Shown here piece by piece: positions 1 through 11,106 of a stretch of DNA of 61,130 bases. Both the position numbers and the translations under genes were made by a program. How positions within the stretch are numbered: the stretch's first letter is position 1; the number at the start of each line of letters is the position of its first letter. The stretch covers positions 1 through 61,130 of the forward strand of contig JAPEVC010000216.1 of assembly GCA_027946555.1 (NCBI GenBank), read 5' to 3'. This DNA is from Gnomoniopsis sp. IMI 355080 (taxonomy: Eukaryota; Ascomycota; Sordariomycetes; Diaporthales; Gnomoniaceae). The notes beneath the pieces are model-generated. The model saw nothing but the letters and a program-made list of their open reading frames with translations. It searched no databases and was not told the DNA's origin.

Positions 1-547
1 CCAGCTACAGGTAAATGCCTCCCTCTACGGCTAAAATGGAACTAGATCTTGTCTACGTGCCCAGGGTTCACTAGCGCCCTTTTGCCAGTCACCTTTCCAG
101 CTTTCTCGCCTCAAGCCCTTCTCCACTCCCCACCCAAGCCTGACTGCGTGCCCACTTTTTACTGCGCTGTCCAACCAGGGAAATCTCGTCCGCCATCTTC
201 CGCCATCTTCAACGCATTTGATTTGACTTGACTCTTCATCTCAAGCTCAACATCAGCCCTTCCCGACACCCTCCCGACACCCAATTCCTCGACCGCCATC
301 TCGACACCACCTCTGATACCACTCCTCACCATCATCCCGACGACACTCTCTCATTCCGATCGCACCCTTCTGGTCGACCGTCATCTCGTGATTTAGGAGG
401 AGTTCCCCCCAATCTTGAGGGCTACCCTATTTCCTCCAAGTCAGCAGCAGCACATCCCATCACGCCAGCCCGCCGCATCACATTCAACTCTCGGGCTTTG
501 GGTCCGCCGCTCTCCACGGCCGCCCAACCCTTCCTTCCGACTCGGCC
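1..547 (+). other. 5' leader/promoter region of the MGA2-like gene
   Basis: C-rich, pyrimidine-rich sequence with no convincing protein. A short upstream reading frame begins at the ATG at 36 and stops after about 12 codons. The longer open frame through 228-764 starts at a non-ATG codon, has biased Pro/Ser/His composition and overlaps the real gene in another frame, so it is treated as noise. Confidence 0.5.
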
Positions 548-3500
548 ATGCCACCGATCTCCATGTTCGACGAAGAAGACCTCGGGCCCTTGGACCAGGA
601 CGTCTTCCTTGATCTGTTCCCATCCCATGAGCCGCAACCCAAGGCCATCGAAAACGCTCTGCTGCAGCCCGCCCAGCCGTCCACACTCCCGTCCGCCATC
701 TCACCCAACGCCTCCGACCAAGATTCGGCTTCCGACTCCTCCCCCTCGCCCAACACCACCATGAACAACGCCGACGAAGACTTCGACATGTTCTCCTACG
801 GCACAACCCAGTCGGGCGACTGGGCTCCCTTTGACTCCTTTACAAATTTTGGCGATGCCTCCCTCGCTGAAACAAATACCATCAACCCATCCCTGATCCA
901 GGGCGACTTGAACAACGCCTCCTTTATGGAGCCTCTGCAATACTCCAGTCCCTCCGAGTCTACCTCCAGTAATGGCATGGTCAACGACTCCGATGAGTCG
1001 CCGCCGACCGATAATATGGATTCTATATACGATATGGGCTTCTCCAAACTCGGTAGTGTGCACGGTGTCAACGGTCTCAATGGTCTCAACGCCATGAATG
1101 GGGCCGCCAAGCCTACGCGTTCCCCGGTCTCACAGTCCCAGAACCGGAAGAAGCGCCATTCGGTACGCGATGCACGAGTCTTTTGAGAATCCTAATCCTG
1201 CCCTTTGGCCCAGTCACTAGCTAACACATTGAACAGCAGCAAGCCTCTGTCAGCAAGTCGGTGAATGGCTTGTCGGTCGACGGCTCTCGGGAAACTTCTC
1301 CAATGTCCAACATGGTCCTCAGCCAGGGCTCCTCCCCCCTCGCTTCCCACGAGATGTCCGTGCCAGACTCGCGCTCCGTGCCACAGCCTAGACAGCCGCA
1401 AAGTAGCTGGTTCAATGTCGGCCCAAGCCAGACGCAGTGGCCAAATGGCCCAATGAGCCAAGCGCCATTTCAGGGCGCTCCCTCAGCATATGCTCCCGTC
1501 TCGCAACCCGGCCTGATTGCAGCACGGAAATCGCCATATACCCTTTCCATCCTCGATATGCCCAGGAAATCGCGTGTGGAAACCCAGATCCACCTCAAAA
1601 TGTCATTGCATCCTGTCCCCCAAGGTGTCACCAAGATTCGACTTCCACGGCACACAATCTCAAAACCAAAGTTCCTGGCCAAGCCCCGGCCAGATCGTCG
1701 ACCTGATACGCTAGAGCTATCTACCCAGCTTGTCTGCAGCAGCGCTATGTCCAAAGACGGGCTGGAAGAAAAGGCCCGGGCACGTGCTGCCAATCCTACG
1801 CAGAGACGAGGCGCCTCGGCCGACGAAAAGGCGGAGGATGGTGGCGAGGTTCGCATCTGTCCAGGCTGTATTACTCGCGAGCAGAAGCGGGCCAATCGCA
1901 AAAAGAACAATAGGCCGGGTGAAGACGACGAGTGGAAGAGCCACGAAACGGAGAGGGTCATTGTTTTCAACACGAATGAGGTCAAAGAGCTAAAGACTCC
2001 CGAGTACGCGACGACTCCGGGAACGATGCTGATTGATATCCCAATGAGAATCGCCTGCTACTGCCGCCACCATCACGAAAAGCTCGGCTTCAAGATCATT
2101 TTCACTTTGAAGGATCACAATGGACAGGTCGTGGCCCAAGAATTGTCGCCATCCATCATGATAACAGACGATCACAAGACCCCACAGACGAATCCCAATT
2201 CCATCAACGGGATGGACCAAGCGGAGTCAGCTGCAACAGCTGCTGCAAATGACATGAACTCCATTCCTCCTGGTCTCCCTTTCCGGCAATCTCAGTCGAC
2301 TTCTGATCTCCAGGCACTACAGCTGCAGGCCATGAAGCGTAGTGCCAGCGACTTGACGGCAACAGCAATAAACTCGGGAGCTTCGTCGGGCGCGAACTCC
2401 GCCACCGCTACCCCTAACATGTCGCGTCCGCCTTCGCCAGGTGCTATTGGGCCATCGGCGGCGAAGAAGAGGAAGTCGAGCAGCTCCAAGGTCCCCACAA
2501 CGTTGACCATGACCCGTCTCGAGACTCCTACTTATGCGCCTCCACCTCCCAGCCACATAACACATGGGATGCCTGGATCTTCTTCAGCAACCTCACCCTT
2601 CTCACCACCCAACTCTATCGCATTCTCGGATGCATCGACTCCAGCCTTTGGGCAGGGGTCTACTAACACAATGTTCCAGGCGCGATCAAGAACGCCTAAT
2701 GGCAACGAACAGAACCCTTTCCAGTCCGACGCCAACAGAACACCGAACGCGGACACAATGGCGATTCCCCCATTGTACTCTGCTCCTGCTTCGTCACAGA
2801 ATAGCAGAGCCGCAAGTCCTAACTCAATGATGAACGGTGTTCTGCAGCAGCAGCGTAAGCATCCTTTTCCGTCTAGGCGCTTATCCACGTGTAGAAACAT
2901 CAGCTAACACACTACAGCCCTCAATATGCTTACCAACAGCAACAATAACAACCCGTTGGCTGCATCATTTGCCAACACGAATGCGAATGGCTTAAGGCAA
3001 CCGATGCCCGTCATACTCAAGGTGCTACCTGTCGACGGGCCGACGTCCGGGGGTATTGAGGTCAGCATTCTAGGGTCTGGTTTCCGCCAGGGTCAAGATA
3101 TCTATTTTGGAGAAACAAAGGCTACGACGACGACATACTGGGCCGATTCCGCCATGACCTGTTTGCTGCCTCCTTACAGTCAACCAGGACATGTTCCGGT
3201 GTCGGTCAGGTCATCAAATGGCCAGATGCAATCACTTCCTAGACCACAGGCCACGTTCTTGTACAAGGACGAGAACCAGGATCAAATGAAGCATATGGCA
3301 CTGCGGGTCCTCACGCACAAAATGACTGGCAAGGTGGACGACGCTTCTCTGAAAGGGTTCATCAACAAGGTGCTTCGTGGCGAGGATGGCATGAATGGCA
3401 ACAGTTTCAACGGCAACGGCGGTGCTTCGGGCGGTTACACTATGAACCTGGAAACTCAGCTCATGAAGGTTTTGGATTTGCTGGACATGGACGACAGCAT

Positions 3501-4809
3501 ATACAAAGCCAAGCTCAACATGAAGAGGAAGACAACTGGGCACACGATGCTTCATTTGTCCGTTGCTATGGGCTACAACTGGTTCACCGCTGGTTTGTTA
3601 GCCAGGGGCGCAAATCCGAACGTTCAAGATAAGGGAGGATACACGCCTCTACATTACGCGGCGATGCACGACCATCCTGCACTGGTCAGACGACTCATCC
3701 AAAATAAGGCTGATCCTACCCTTCGAACCGTTCATGGGCTGCTCGCCTCGGATGTTGCCACTACCCGAGAGGTCATCCGCGCGATCAAGCGTGCTGGGAG
3801 GAGGGGAAGCACTCTTCATAGCCGTGCCAGCAGTGCAACATCTCTGCGCTCCTTCTGGGAACCGCCCCAAACTGATGCACCGTCTCCCAACGAGTTCTCA
3901 TACAGCGAGTCTAGCGACTCGGATGAGATTCTGCCTTCCAGCTCCGAGGACGACCTCGATGCGGACAATTCTTATCTTAAAATGCCCATCCGGCCTCGCA
4001 GGCGACACGGCACCGTCTCTTCAAGAGCTTCGCTTGTCGACCTTCCTCAAAACGAGGAACAGGGTGGTATGGCGTCCGCTGCTGTTGCGCTTGTCGCATT
4101 CAAAGAGCAAATCCAGCAGCTACAGCAGACCATGCTGCAGAATATGTCGCACATTCAGGTGCCTAACATGGTGCAAGACGCTCAGGCGTACCTGAACTCG
4201 GCACAGCAGCGCATGTCAGCATTCATACCCAATCTTCCCTCACCATTCATGCCTTCGACAACGCTTCCACCAGCCTATGATGATATCTTCCCCGGCGGCC
4301 GAGACAGCAAAAGGAGTCTAATCGAGCACGGTGCAGCGGACACCAAACAGGCATCTGCGGCACTGGCTGCGACGGAGTACGAGGCGGATCAGAAGTGTGC
4401 AACACTCTATGATCAACCGCAGGCAACAGAACAGGCCGAGTCGTCGACGACAGCGGAAATCCAGGCACAGGGGAAACAGGTGCAGAAACAGTTGCCAAAG
4501 CTGTTGCAAATCGGCCGCAAGAATAACATCACAAAAGAGCAGCAAGATAACTTGCGTCAAGCTCGCGCAGAGTCGCAGAAGAGTTTGAGCAAGGACGCCA
4601 AGCTCTTCCTCTTCTGGGTAAGTGCATACCTCGATCTTGTGAGCCACGCTTCAATACTGACAACTTTGCAGATCCCCTTGCTATTCTTGATCTGCATCAG
4701 GATGTTCAACATCGACTTGTATGGTCCCTTCAATGCGGTCTGGGACTTTACCTCTGCTCCCTTGTGGAAACAACCTGCTCAGGGTGCGGTTCTGGGAGAA
4801 GTTAACTAG
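548..4809 (+). CDS. MGA2: Spt23/Mga2-type membrane-anchored transcription factor (IPT/TIG + ankyrin repeats)
   Basis: Exons 548-1162, 1237-2854, 2918-4617 and 4672-4809 join in phase to 1356 codons. Seen: a low-complexity acidic/Ser-rich N-terminus; a conserved block containing KSRVETQI and GGEVRICPGCI followed by VIVFNTNEVKE; an IPT/TIG domain at about residues 774-855 (GPTSGGIEVSILGSGF); ankyrin repeats at about 950-1040 (GHTMLHLS, GGYTPLHYAA); and one C-terminal hydrophobic segment (FLFWIPLLFLICIRMF) near residue 1310. This is the layout of yeast Spt23/Mga2, ER-anchored factors released by proteasomal processing to activate the fatty-acid desaturase gene. That role is inferred here. Intron 1 ends in a tandem CAGCAG acceptor (1236 or 1239). 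Intron 3 is 54 nt, in frame and free of stops, and lies inside the membrane segment. Confidence 0.92.
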
Positions 4810-7758
4810 GACGTGCTTTCATAAAAAGGACACGGCACGTTGCACGACTACGCTTCCTTGCTCAGGCTTTCTATTGGGAGCATAGCGATATCTGGCGTTT
4901 TTGGATCCGGGTCGCTTGACTGTCTTTTTGGATTTGCATGCATTGCGTTGACTGCAGGTGGGGTCGAAACGGATCTCAAGGATTTTGGTTCATAGTGGTT
5001 TGCGACGTGATTAGCAGCGTGGGATAGCGAAAGGCCAAGAAATGGGCACAGGCACGGCACAGCACATACATGTCATGGTGGCGTGTGCGTATTTCATCCA
5101 GCAGGGAATTTTTTCGATTTTTCTTCTTCACTGTGGAAGGTGGAGCGGCGTGGACATCTATTGGCGCTAGACTTGGTACTCACGCACTGTGTATACAGAT
5201 ATAGCGGTCCCAAAGGCCAATTTAATTAAGCGAAAATCCGACAGTATATCACAATGGTCGTCTGTTCTCCGTTCGAGACAGATCTGCAATTCTTACGAAC
5301 CTGATCAATCTGGCCCCTGAGTCTTGGGATGTATTCTTCGGAGTGGCCTGCGGGGAGGAGCCGAGAATCGATACAACAGCAGAAACAGAGGGCCAGTACA
5401 GAAACCAGTGAGCAGCAGAGAGCTATTCGTGACAGTCGTTGGAGCATTGTCGACCAGATATTGGGCATTCAGCACCCTCAAGGGCAACGTCGTACCCAAT
5501 TTCGAGGAAGGCCACGTCCAATGCCACGGACAAGACACACGCGTCGCCTGTGTGTTATTTAACTTCCCTCTTCTTTTTCGCAGAACGTCTCGAAGTTTCT
5601 CTAGAACTCTCCCTCTTGGACCTTCTCTGTTGTGATTCGCCACCAGATTTTTGGTCCGTACGCCTTCCGTGGCTGTTGCAGTGTCAAAGTTGGACAGGGC
5701 TAAATGGTTGCCCATAAACGGATGACCAGTTCTTTTGCACCCAACACCCTGACCGTTTATTTGGTGAGTGAGAGTCCGGGGCCACACCACCTCAACGAAC
5801 GTTACCGCTCCTGATGGTCTGAATGGTGCAGTGGGAAGTATGAGGAATAGGGAGCCCACATCACATTGCGAGGCAGATGGTCCTGATATCAAATACTGCA
5901 CATCAAGTTGGCAGACTTAAGGAATCAGGCTATTGTGATCTCAACATCGCCCTCCAGCTCTACATGTTTTGGCCGATGTCTCGGACCTGATCACATCTAG
6001 CCCGTGGATCGCTTTGAGCGTGGAAGTTGACTGGTCTTGAGCTGAGCAAATCCTCGGCACCTTAAAAGGGAGAGGAACGTTGGTTGATTATATCAAAGTC
6101 TGATTACCTTAACTTTGGTGCTTGGTAAGCAGCCTACAGTCAGGAAAGTCTTGCGCGAGTGATAGCGGGATGGCAAGCAGGGGAAGCACGGCATGGAGTT
6201 GATGGCTGTGTGTTACGATGGCGTGGTATCCTATGACGGGAGTAGCGACCCAAAGTGCTGCTCATGTGAACAAGTCTTCACAATGCTCGTCGTCTAATTG
6301 CTTCTTCCATTCATCTTCCCACCCTCTTGGCCGATTATACCGTGATCAAGAGCCGCTGTCTGGGCGCTTGGCAGTGCCGGTCCTGTCAAGGTTTCCTTAT
6401 TGGGTAATGACATGCCCCCAAAAGAAACGTCACTGGGAGAACCATTGTTATCTGTGTGAAGCCGCAGGTGGGCAGGAGCAATGGATGATTTGATCGTTCA
6501 GGATTTAGAGTTTCGAAACCGTCAGGCGCTTTCGGACTAATTGTAGCTTGTTGACAGTGGTATGGAAACTTTTTAATTTGTTGGCAAAACACGGCTGGCA
6601 TTGTTTTGTCGGTGTATATATTCGCACTTAATCTTGCTTGTGATTGAATATTTTGCTTGACATCAACAACAACAAGAAGAACAACAACAAATGCAGACAT
6701 CCGGAACAGAACCCGGACCAAATTGGCTTTGGTCTTCAGTCCATTTCTCTCACCAGAGTGTTTTCTCTCACCATCACCCTCCTTTTAAACTTCCATTTCC
6801 CACCACCAACCTAATACCACCTCGTCTCCTCAGGGACAAGATCATTTTTCAACATCCACTTGAAGTCTCCTCGCAGCACCAGTGATCAGCCTTGCCACCG
6901 GCTTGCGAGGCAGCAGGAGAAAGCTGGTGCGGAAGAGGCCGTCCGGAGCAGAGAGGTAGCACAGCAAGAGGTGTTGAAGCGTGCAAGACGAGGGCAGGAA
7001 AAGCACCAGCCTGTGAAGCCGCGCATGATCGAGCTGCCAGTGGCATTCCGTTCCTAGTAAACCGGAAGGTACCGCACGATGTCGTCGCTACACGAGGCCG
7101 GAGCGATGGGTTGCAGTCTTCTGCATCTTTTGCCTGTACAACACTAGACTGAGCATCCTGAAGAGGTTCAACGAGTTCGTCTATTTCATTTTCCTCGATT
7201 CGATATATACTGCAGTCTTACAGCTTCGAACATTTCCCAGCAGGATCCGAACAGCGCCCAAACCGCTGGAGATTCGAGAATTACCAAGAGGACTGAGGGA
7301 CAAGTTGACAACTAGCCGCACATCACCAAGAGAAACAAGGCAAAGAGCTGGTCATGGCAAGTCTCTGGCGGGTTTAAATACCAACGACTTGAATACGGAG
7401 GTTTCTTAGGAGTGCCATCTCGCTCAACCCCAGACAGCCTGCTACTACATTCTGTACCTGTAATGCTTCATTCAACGTCAATGAAATCTCGGGGTGGTTT
7501 TTACACATTACTCGAACTCATCGTCTTGCGCTGTGCAGGGTGTCCAGGTGTATGCCATCGCCCGATTGAAGTTCATGGCATTTTGCAACCTGCTTTGATT
7601 ACAACCCAACACAACATCAATTTCTTCACCTCCATCCATGCTGTGAACATCCTTCTTTCTCCTCGATCACCGAAAATCATTGCAACTCTAGAAACTTTTA
7701 GCTCCATTCAACAGCATTCATTTGACGATTACAAATACTTTCGTGAGCTCATTTGGGT
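4810..7758. other. Intergenic stretch, no gene recognised
   Basis: About 3 kb after the MGA2-like gene. Open frames are short, mostly begin at non-ATG codons and show no family signature. A CAA/AAC-rich simple stretch lies near 6665-6690. No tRNA, inverted repeat or transposon end was recognised. Confidence 0.4.
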
Positions 7759-8308
7759 CTAGACGGCCACACAGGCATAATTCTCGCCAATAATGCCCTC
7801 AGCTTTCTCTAAATTCTTCTTTTGCAAACCCAACGAGCTTCGGCGGACTGAATGGACCTTCCCATTCTCAACCTTCAGTCCCTTTAGCTGGGCCACAGTT
7901 TTGAAGTCTGACACGGCCTCAGGATTCTCGCCGCCCATCATGTTCATCAATTTTTCCTCAGCTTTCTCTTCCACTCTTTTTTTCTTTTCGTAAGCAACTA
8001 TAGCAATCTTCGTCCAACTGAAAGCACGTTCCAATTTCAATCTACAGGTTCCTTCAGCTGAGCCACGGCTTGACAATTTGACTCACGCTCAGGATTATCG
8101 CCCACTTCCACGTCCTACAACTTTTTTTCAGCCTTTGAATCACCAACCAAGGCCCACCTTCATCCCTGAGAACAATCCTCCAACTGATGCAGCACCCTTT
8201 CTTCAGTACTGATCTAACCTTTTTCTTCTAGTCATTTAGAGTATCAAATTTGGTGGAGGACTTGTGCGCAGGCGCTCAGCCCATGTGACCGTCGCCTCAG
8301 CTTTTCCG

Positions 8309-8706
8309 CAGCTTTGAGTGACTGCTTTGGACAAGACTCTTTACATAAGTTCCTCAAAATATCAATTTCATTTCTCTATTTCTCCTCGTTTCGAACGTCC
8401 TGTCGTATTTTTTTCTCTTCCTCCCTTTACAGCCTTCTTTTCCACAGCTTTGAGTGACTGCTTTGGGCAAGACTTCTGACGTAAGTTCTTCAAGACATCA
8501 ACTTCACTTGTCTACTTCTTTTCGTCTCGAAACTCCTGTCGTCTTTTCTTTTTCTTCCCTCTACATCTTTTTGCCACCGCTTTAAGAGACTGCTTTGGGC
8601 GAAACTCCTTACGTAAGTTCCTCAAGATATCGATCACATTTGTCTATTTCTTTTCGTCTCGAAACTCCTGTCGTCTTTCCTTTTTCTTCCCTTTACATCT
8701 TTTCCA
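8309..8706 (-). repeat. Three tandem ~132-136 bp repeats
   Basis: Copies begin near 8309, 8445 and 8577, giving periods of 136 and 132 nt. Each plus-strand copy carries GAGTGACTGCTTTGG or a close variant, then TAAGTTCYTCAAGAYATC, TTCGTCTCGAAACTCCTGTCGT and a T/C-rich end. The 132-nt period equals 44 codons, and the minus strand encodes a Lys/Arg-rich unit ending in PKQSLKA. Confidence 0.75.
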
Positions 8707-8711
8707 CTTGC

Positions 8712-9004
8712 ACTCGCCAACCAAGCGTGAATATTTCCTATTCTTCCTGCATTCTTTTCATTCGGAAACGCCAACAAAGGGTGAGAATTTCCTGTCGTCG
8801 CCTCCATTTCCTCTCTTACATTCTTTGAATTTGAGAACGCCAATTTACAACCAAGCGTGAAAATTGCCTGTCTCTCCTACATCCTGCCTATTCAAAAACG
8901 CCAACCAAGGGTGAGAATTTCCTGTCGTGGTCTCCGTTTCTTCTCTAACATCTTTGGTATTTTGAGACGCCAACCAAGGGTGAGAATTCCCCGTCGTCCG
9001 CTCC
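8712..9004 (-). repeat. ~5 degenerate units with core GCCAACCAAGGGTGAGAATTTCC
   Basis: Plus-strand cores CCAACCAAGCGTGAATATTTCC, CCAACAAAGGGTGAGAATTTCC, CAACCAAGCGTGAAAATTGCC, CCAACCAAGGGTGAGAATTTCC and CCAACCAAGGGTGAGAATTCCC recur at alternating short and long spacing between 8712 and 9000. On the minus strand they encode GNxHxxLA units. Weaker copies lie at 9180, 9295 and 11147, flanking the next gene. Confidence 0.75.
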
Positions 9005-9006
9005 AT

Positions 9007-9408
9007 ATTCCCATGATTGCCTATTCGGGCAATCGCCTCATTGGCTACCTAGGTATCCCTATCCTATTTCTGCTCGTTTAGCCTGGCCATTCTTACCCCT
9101 GCACATTCAGCCTTGCTGGACAAAGGTCGAGCTTGATGCCCACATCGGGCCCTTGACTTGGCTCCCCAGTCCTATACGAGGGTGAGAACTCTCAGCCTCG
9201 AAGTATATTTCCATTCTTCCAATATATATCACCAAAAACCGCAGCAAATCTCGTTGGACTAATTTTTAACTCGCTTCGCCCTCCATTTAGGACGAAATAG
9301 TTGGGAATTTCCTCTGGCCCTGTCAAGTCTCTGCTTTCCGTCACCAGTGGCTTCCAGACAAGGCCGAAAATTCTCTGCCTCTCGTCCCATCAGATTCCCA
9401 GGCACATC
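9007..9408. other. Upstream region of the orphan gene with faint repeat copies
   Basis: Contains further weak matches to the GGGTGAGAA core, at about 9180 (GAGGGTGAGAACTCTCAG) and 9300 (TTGGGAATTTCCTCTGG). The reading frame of the downstream gene stays open back to 9301, but only a TTG is available there. Confidence 0.4.
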
Positions 9409-11106
9409 ATGGCAAAGCCTATGGGTTTTGACGGCGGTCGCAAGAGGAAATTGGGCGCTCTTTCTGGGTCATGCACACCGTCCAGTTCACCCGTTCCAAA
9501 ACCCAAGAGACGCAGACAGGCGGCAGTTGCATCCATCTGTAAGGTCAGCGTGGATGAGCCAACCTGGGAGGACAAACCCAGGCCAATCGTGACCCACGGC
9601 GCAACAAAAACATACGATGACACGTGGATGGCTGCGTACTTGGGCCTCGACAATAAGTACGAGCTTCGAAACTTGGCCATTCTGCCACTTGTGGTGAAGA
9701 CAGCTCTCAACACCCACGAATGCAAATTCAAACCGAAAGAAATCGGAGAAGCTTTAAAGAAGCTCGCTGATCAGGACATTGCCATCGCGGATGAGGACGA
9801 GGACGACGACGAGGATGATCAGTCGGTCTCGGAGCCTGTAAAGACATTTCAAGATTCCGAAGATGAAAAAGAGCCATACGGTGATCGCGACAGCATGGAT
9901 CGAGCACTTCGGATCGACTTCTTGGCCCGTGCCCTCCTGACGGTCACGCGAGCACTGGAGTCCTTGAAGTCAGATAGGGATGCCATTGACGTTTCCGAGG
10001 AAGCCCGGAAGAAAGCAGAGGCCACTGTTCGCAGGGTCTCAAATATACAGTACTTCATTCTGCCCACCTTGGAACCCCAATACCTCCGAGCGCCATCTCT
10101 TGGTCCACGCGAATTCAAAGGCAAGAAGGAACATGTGGTTGAGAAATACACCCGGGTGCTGAGCCTTTTGCTCTTTGCGAAAATCAAGCTTGGTACCCAG
10201 AGTAAGTATTGCCAGGCTGGTTGCATCGGAGGACGCCTTCCGTCAAGCGAGAATGCGCGAAGAGCCTTGAGCGCTGAAGCGCTCAATGAGGTTACTGCTC
10301 GAGGCGCCAGGAAGTGGCTGGGCCAGAAAGATTCGGCATACGACAAAGAAAAACTTTCCCTCACAGATGGTCCTGTTTGGATGCAGGCGGAAAATGGCGA
10401 GGATGAACTGCAACCCGTCTTTGCTGAGAAGTCAGACAATGCACCACCACGGCGTATCAAGCTTGAAGCAATTTGGCTTCCAGATTACCCCGGACAGTCT
10501 CGTTACGAGAAGAAATGCACTGATGCGTGGGAGGACGAGGCTCGGAGAGCTGAGCTGTTGATTCCGAGCCATGTTGGTGGACCAATTTTCGCTCAGAGGA
10601 ACACGCGCATAGTCGTTCCTGATCCGAGGGTGCATGATGATTTCGAGACATGGAGGGACAGCATCCGCAGGGAGCTCAGTTTCGCGGTATGGAAGGTCGA
10701 CTTCGTGATTGCCTGGCATATCAGTGACAGGGTTTCGCTGAGCGATGTCACAGCAGATCTCTTGGATGTTAAAGAGAAGTCCCAGATTCAACGCACGCTA
10801 CTCTTCTCTTCCGCTGGGCGAGAGCCCCCCGTCTCATGGCCAAAGTTCCTCAAAATCGTGGAACAGGGTGGCGACACACAAACGCTGGTTTACATCTGCG
10901 AGCCTTTGTTTGGTAGTAGACTGCGTCACTATCCCTGGGAGACGAACGCATTCTTAGACGACACGATTGCTTCCACCCCGGTCGTAGTCCCAACCCCCGA
11001 TCAGACACCACGACCCGAGGATGAGAATCCCGCCACGTCTACTGGCACACAGGCTCGACCACCCGAGGATGGGAATTCCACCGAACCTCCTCCGCGTGCA
11101 CCTTGA
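9409..11106 (+). CDS. Uncharacterised 565-residue protein
   Basis: Single open frame. ATG 9409 is the first in-frame ATG; the open frame extends 36 codons upstream without one. No family is recognised. Seen: a basic patch near the N-terminus (KPKRRR, possible nuclear signal); an acidic run (DEDEDDDEDD) near residue 140; a largely helical, charged central part; a C-terminal region with WEDEARRAELLIPSHVGG and WRDSIRRELSFAVWKVDFVIAW; and a Pro/Thr-rich tail. The tail contains an imperfect 16-residue duplication (PRPEDENPATST / RPPEDGNSTEPP, 48 nt apart). Its DNA resembles the degenerate repeats just upstream. No signal peptide or membrane segment. It could be a lineage-specific gene; a long conserved-looking frame makes coding likely, function unknown. 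Confidence 0.6.
   Translation: MAKPMGFDGGRKRKLGALSGSCTPSSSPVPKPKRRRQAAVASICKVSVDEPTWEDKPRPIVTHGATKTYDDTWMAAYLGLDNKYELRNLAILPLVVKTALNTHECKFKPKEIGEALKKLADQDIAIADEDEDDDEDDQSVSEPVKTFQDSEDEKEPYGDRDSMDRALRIDFLARALLTVTRALESLKSDRDAIDVSEEARKKAEATVRRVSNIQYFILPTLEPQYLRAPSLGPREFKGKKEHVVEKYTRVLSLLLFAKIKLGTQSKYCQAGCIGGRLPSSENARRALSAEALNEVTARGARKWLGQKDSAYDKEKLSLTDGPVWMQAENGEDELQPVFAEKSDNAPPRRIKLEAIWLPDYPGQSRYEKKCTDAWEDEARRAELLIPSHVGGPIFAQRNTRIVVPDPRVHDDFETWRDSIRRELSFAVWKVDFVIAWHISDRVSLSDVTADLLDVKEKSQIQRTLLFSSAGREPPVSWPKFLKIVEQGGDTQTLVYICEPLFGSRLRHYPWETNAFLDDTIASTPVVVPTPDQTPRPEDENPATSTGTQARPPEDGNSTEPPPRAP

Larger units (their letters stand above)
7759..9006 (-). pseudogene. Degenerate tandem-repeat protein gene (relic)
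   Basis: Read on the minus strand from 9006 towards 7759, the DNA translates into recurring peptide units. First come about five units starting GN(S/F/I)H(P/A)(W/L)L, in frames 9006-8845 and 8843-8634. Next are three Lys/Arg-rich units carrying GRKRKDDRSFETKR and PKQSLKA, about 44 codons (132 nt) each. Last are two units related to ENPEAVSDFKTVAQLKG and an open C-terminal frame ending at the stop at 7759. The first two frames are separated only by a 7-nt insertion (TAAATTG, near 8840-8847) that adds a stop and shifts frame. Stops and 1-4 nt indels also interrupt the Lys/Arg-rich part. The sequence reads as decayed coding DNA rather than neutral minisatellite. No known family is recognised. 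A multi-intron live gene is less likely but not excluded. Confidence 0.45.

Noticed and set aside
228..764. 178-codon open frame overlapping the MGA2-like start
   Set aside because: Begins at TTG, Pro/Ser/His-biased composition, overlaps a clearly conserved gene in another frame.
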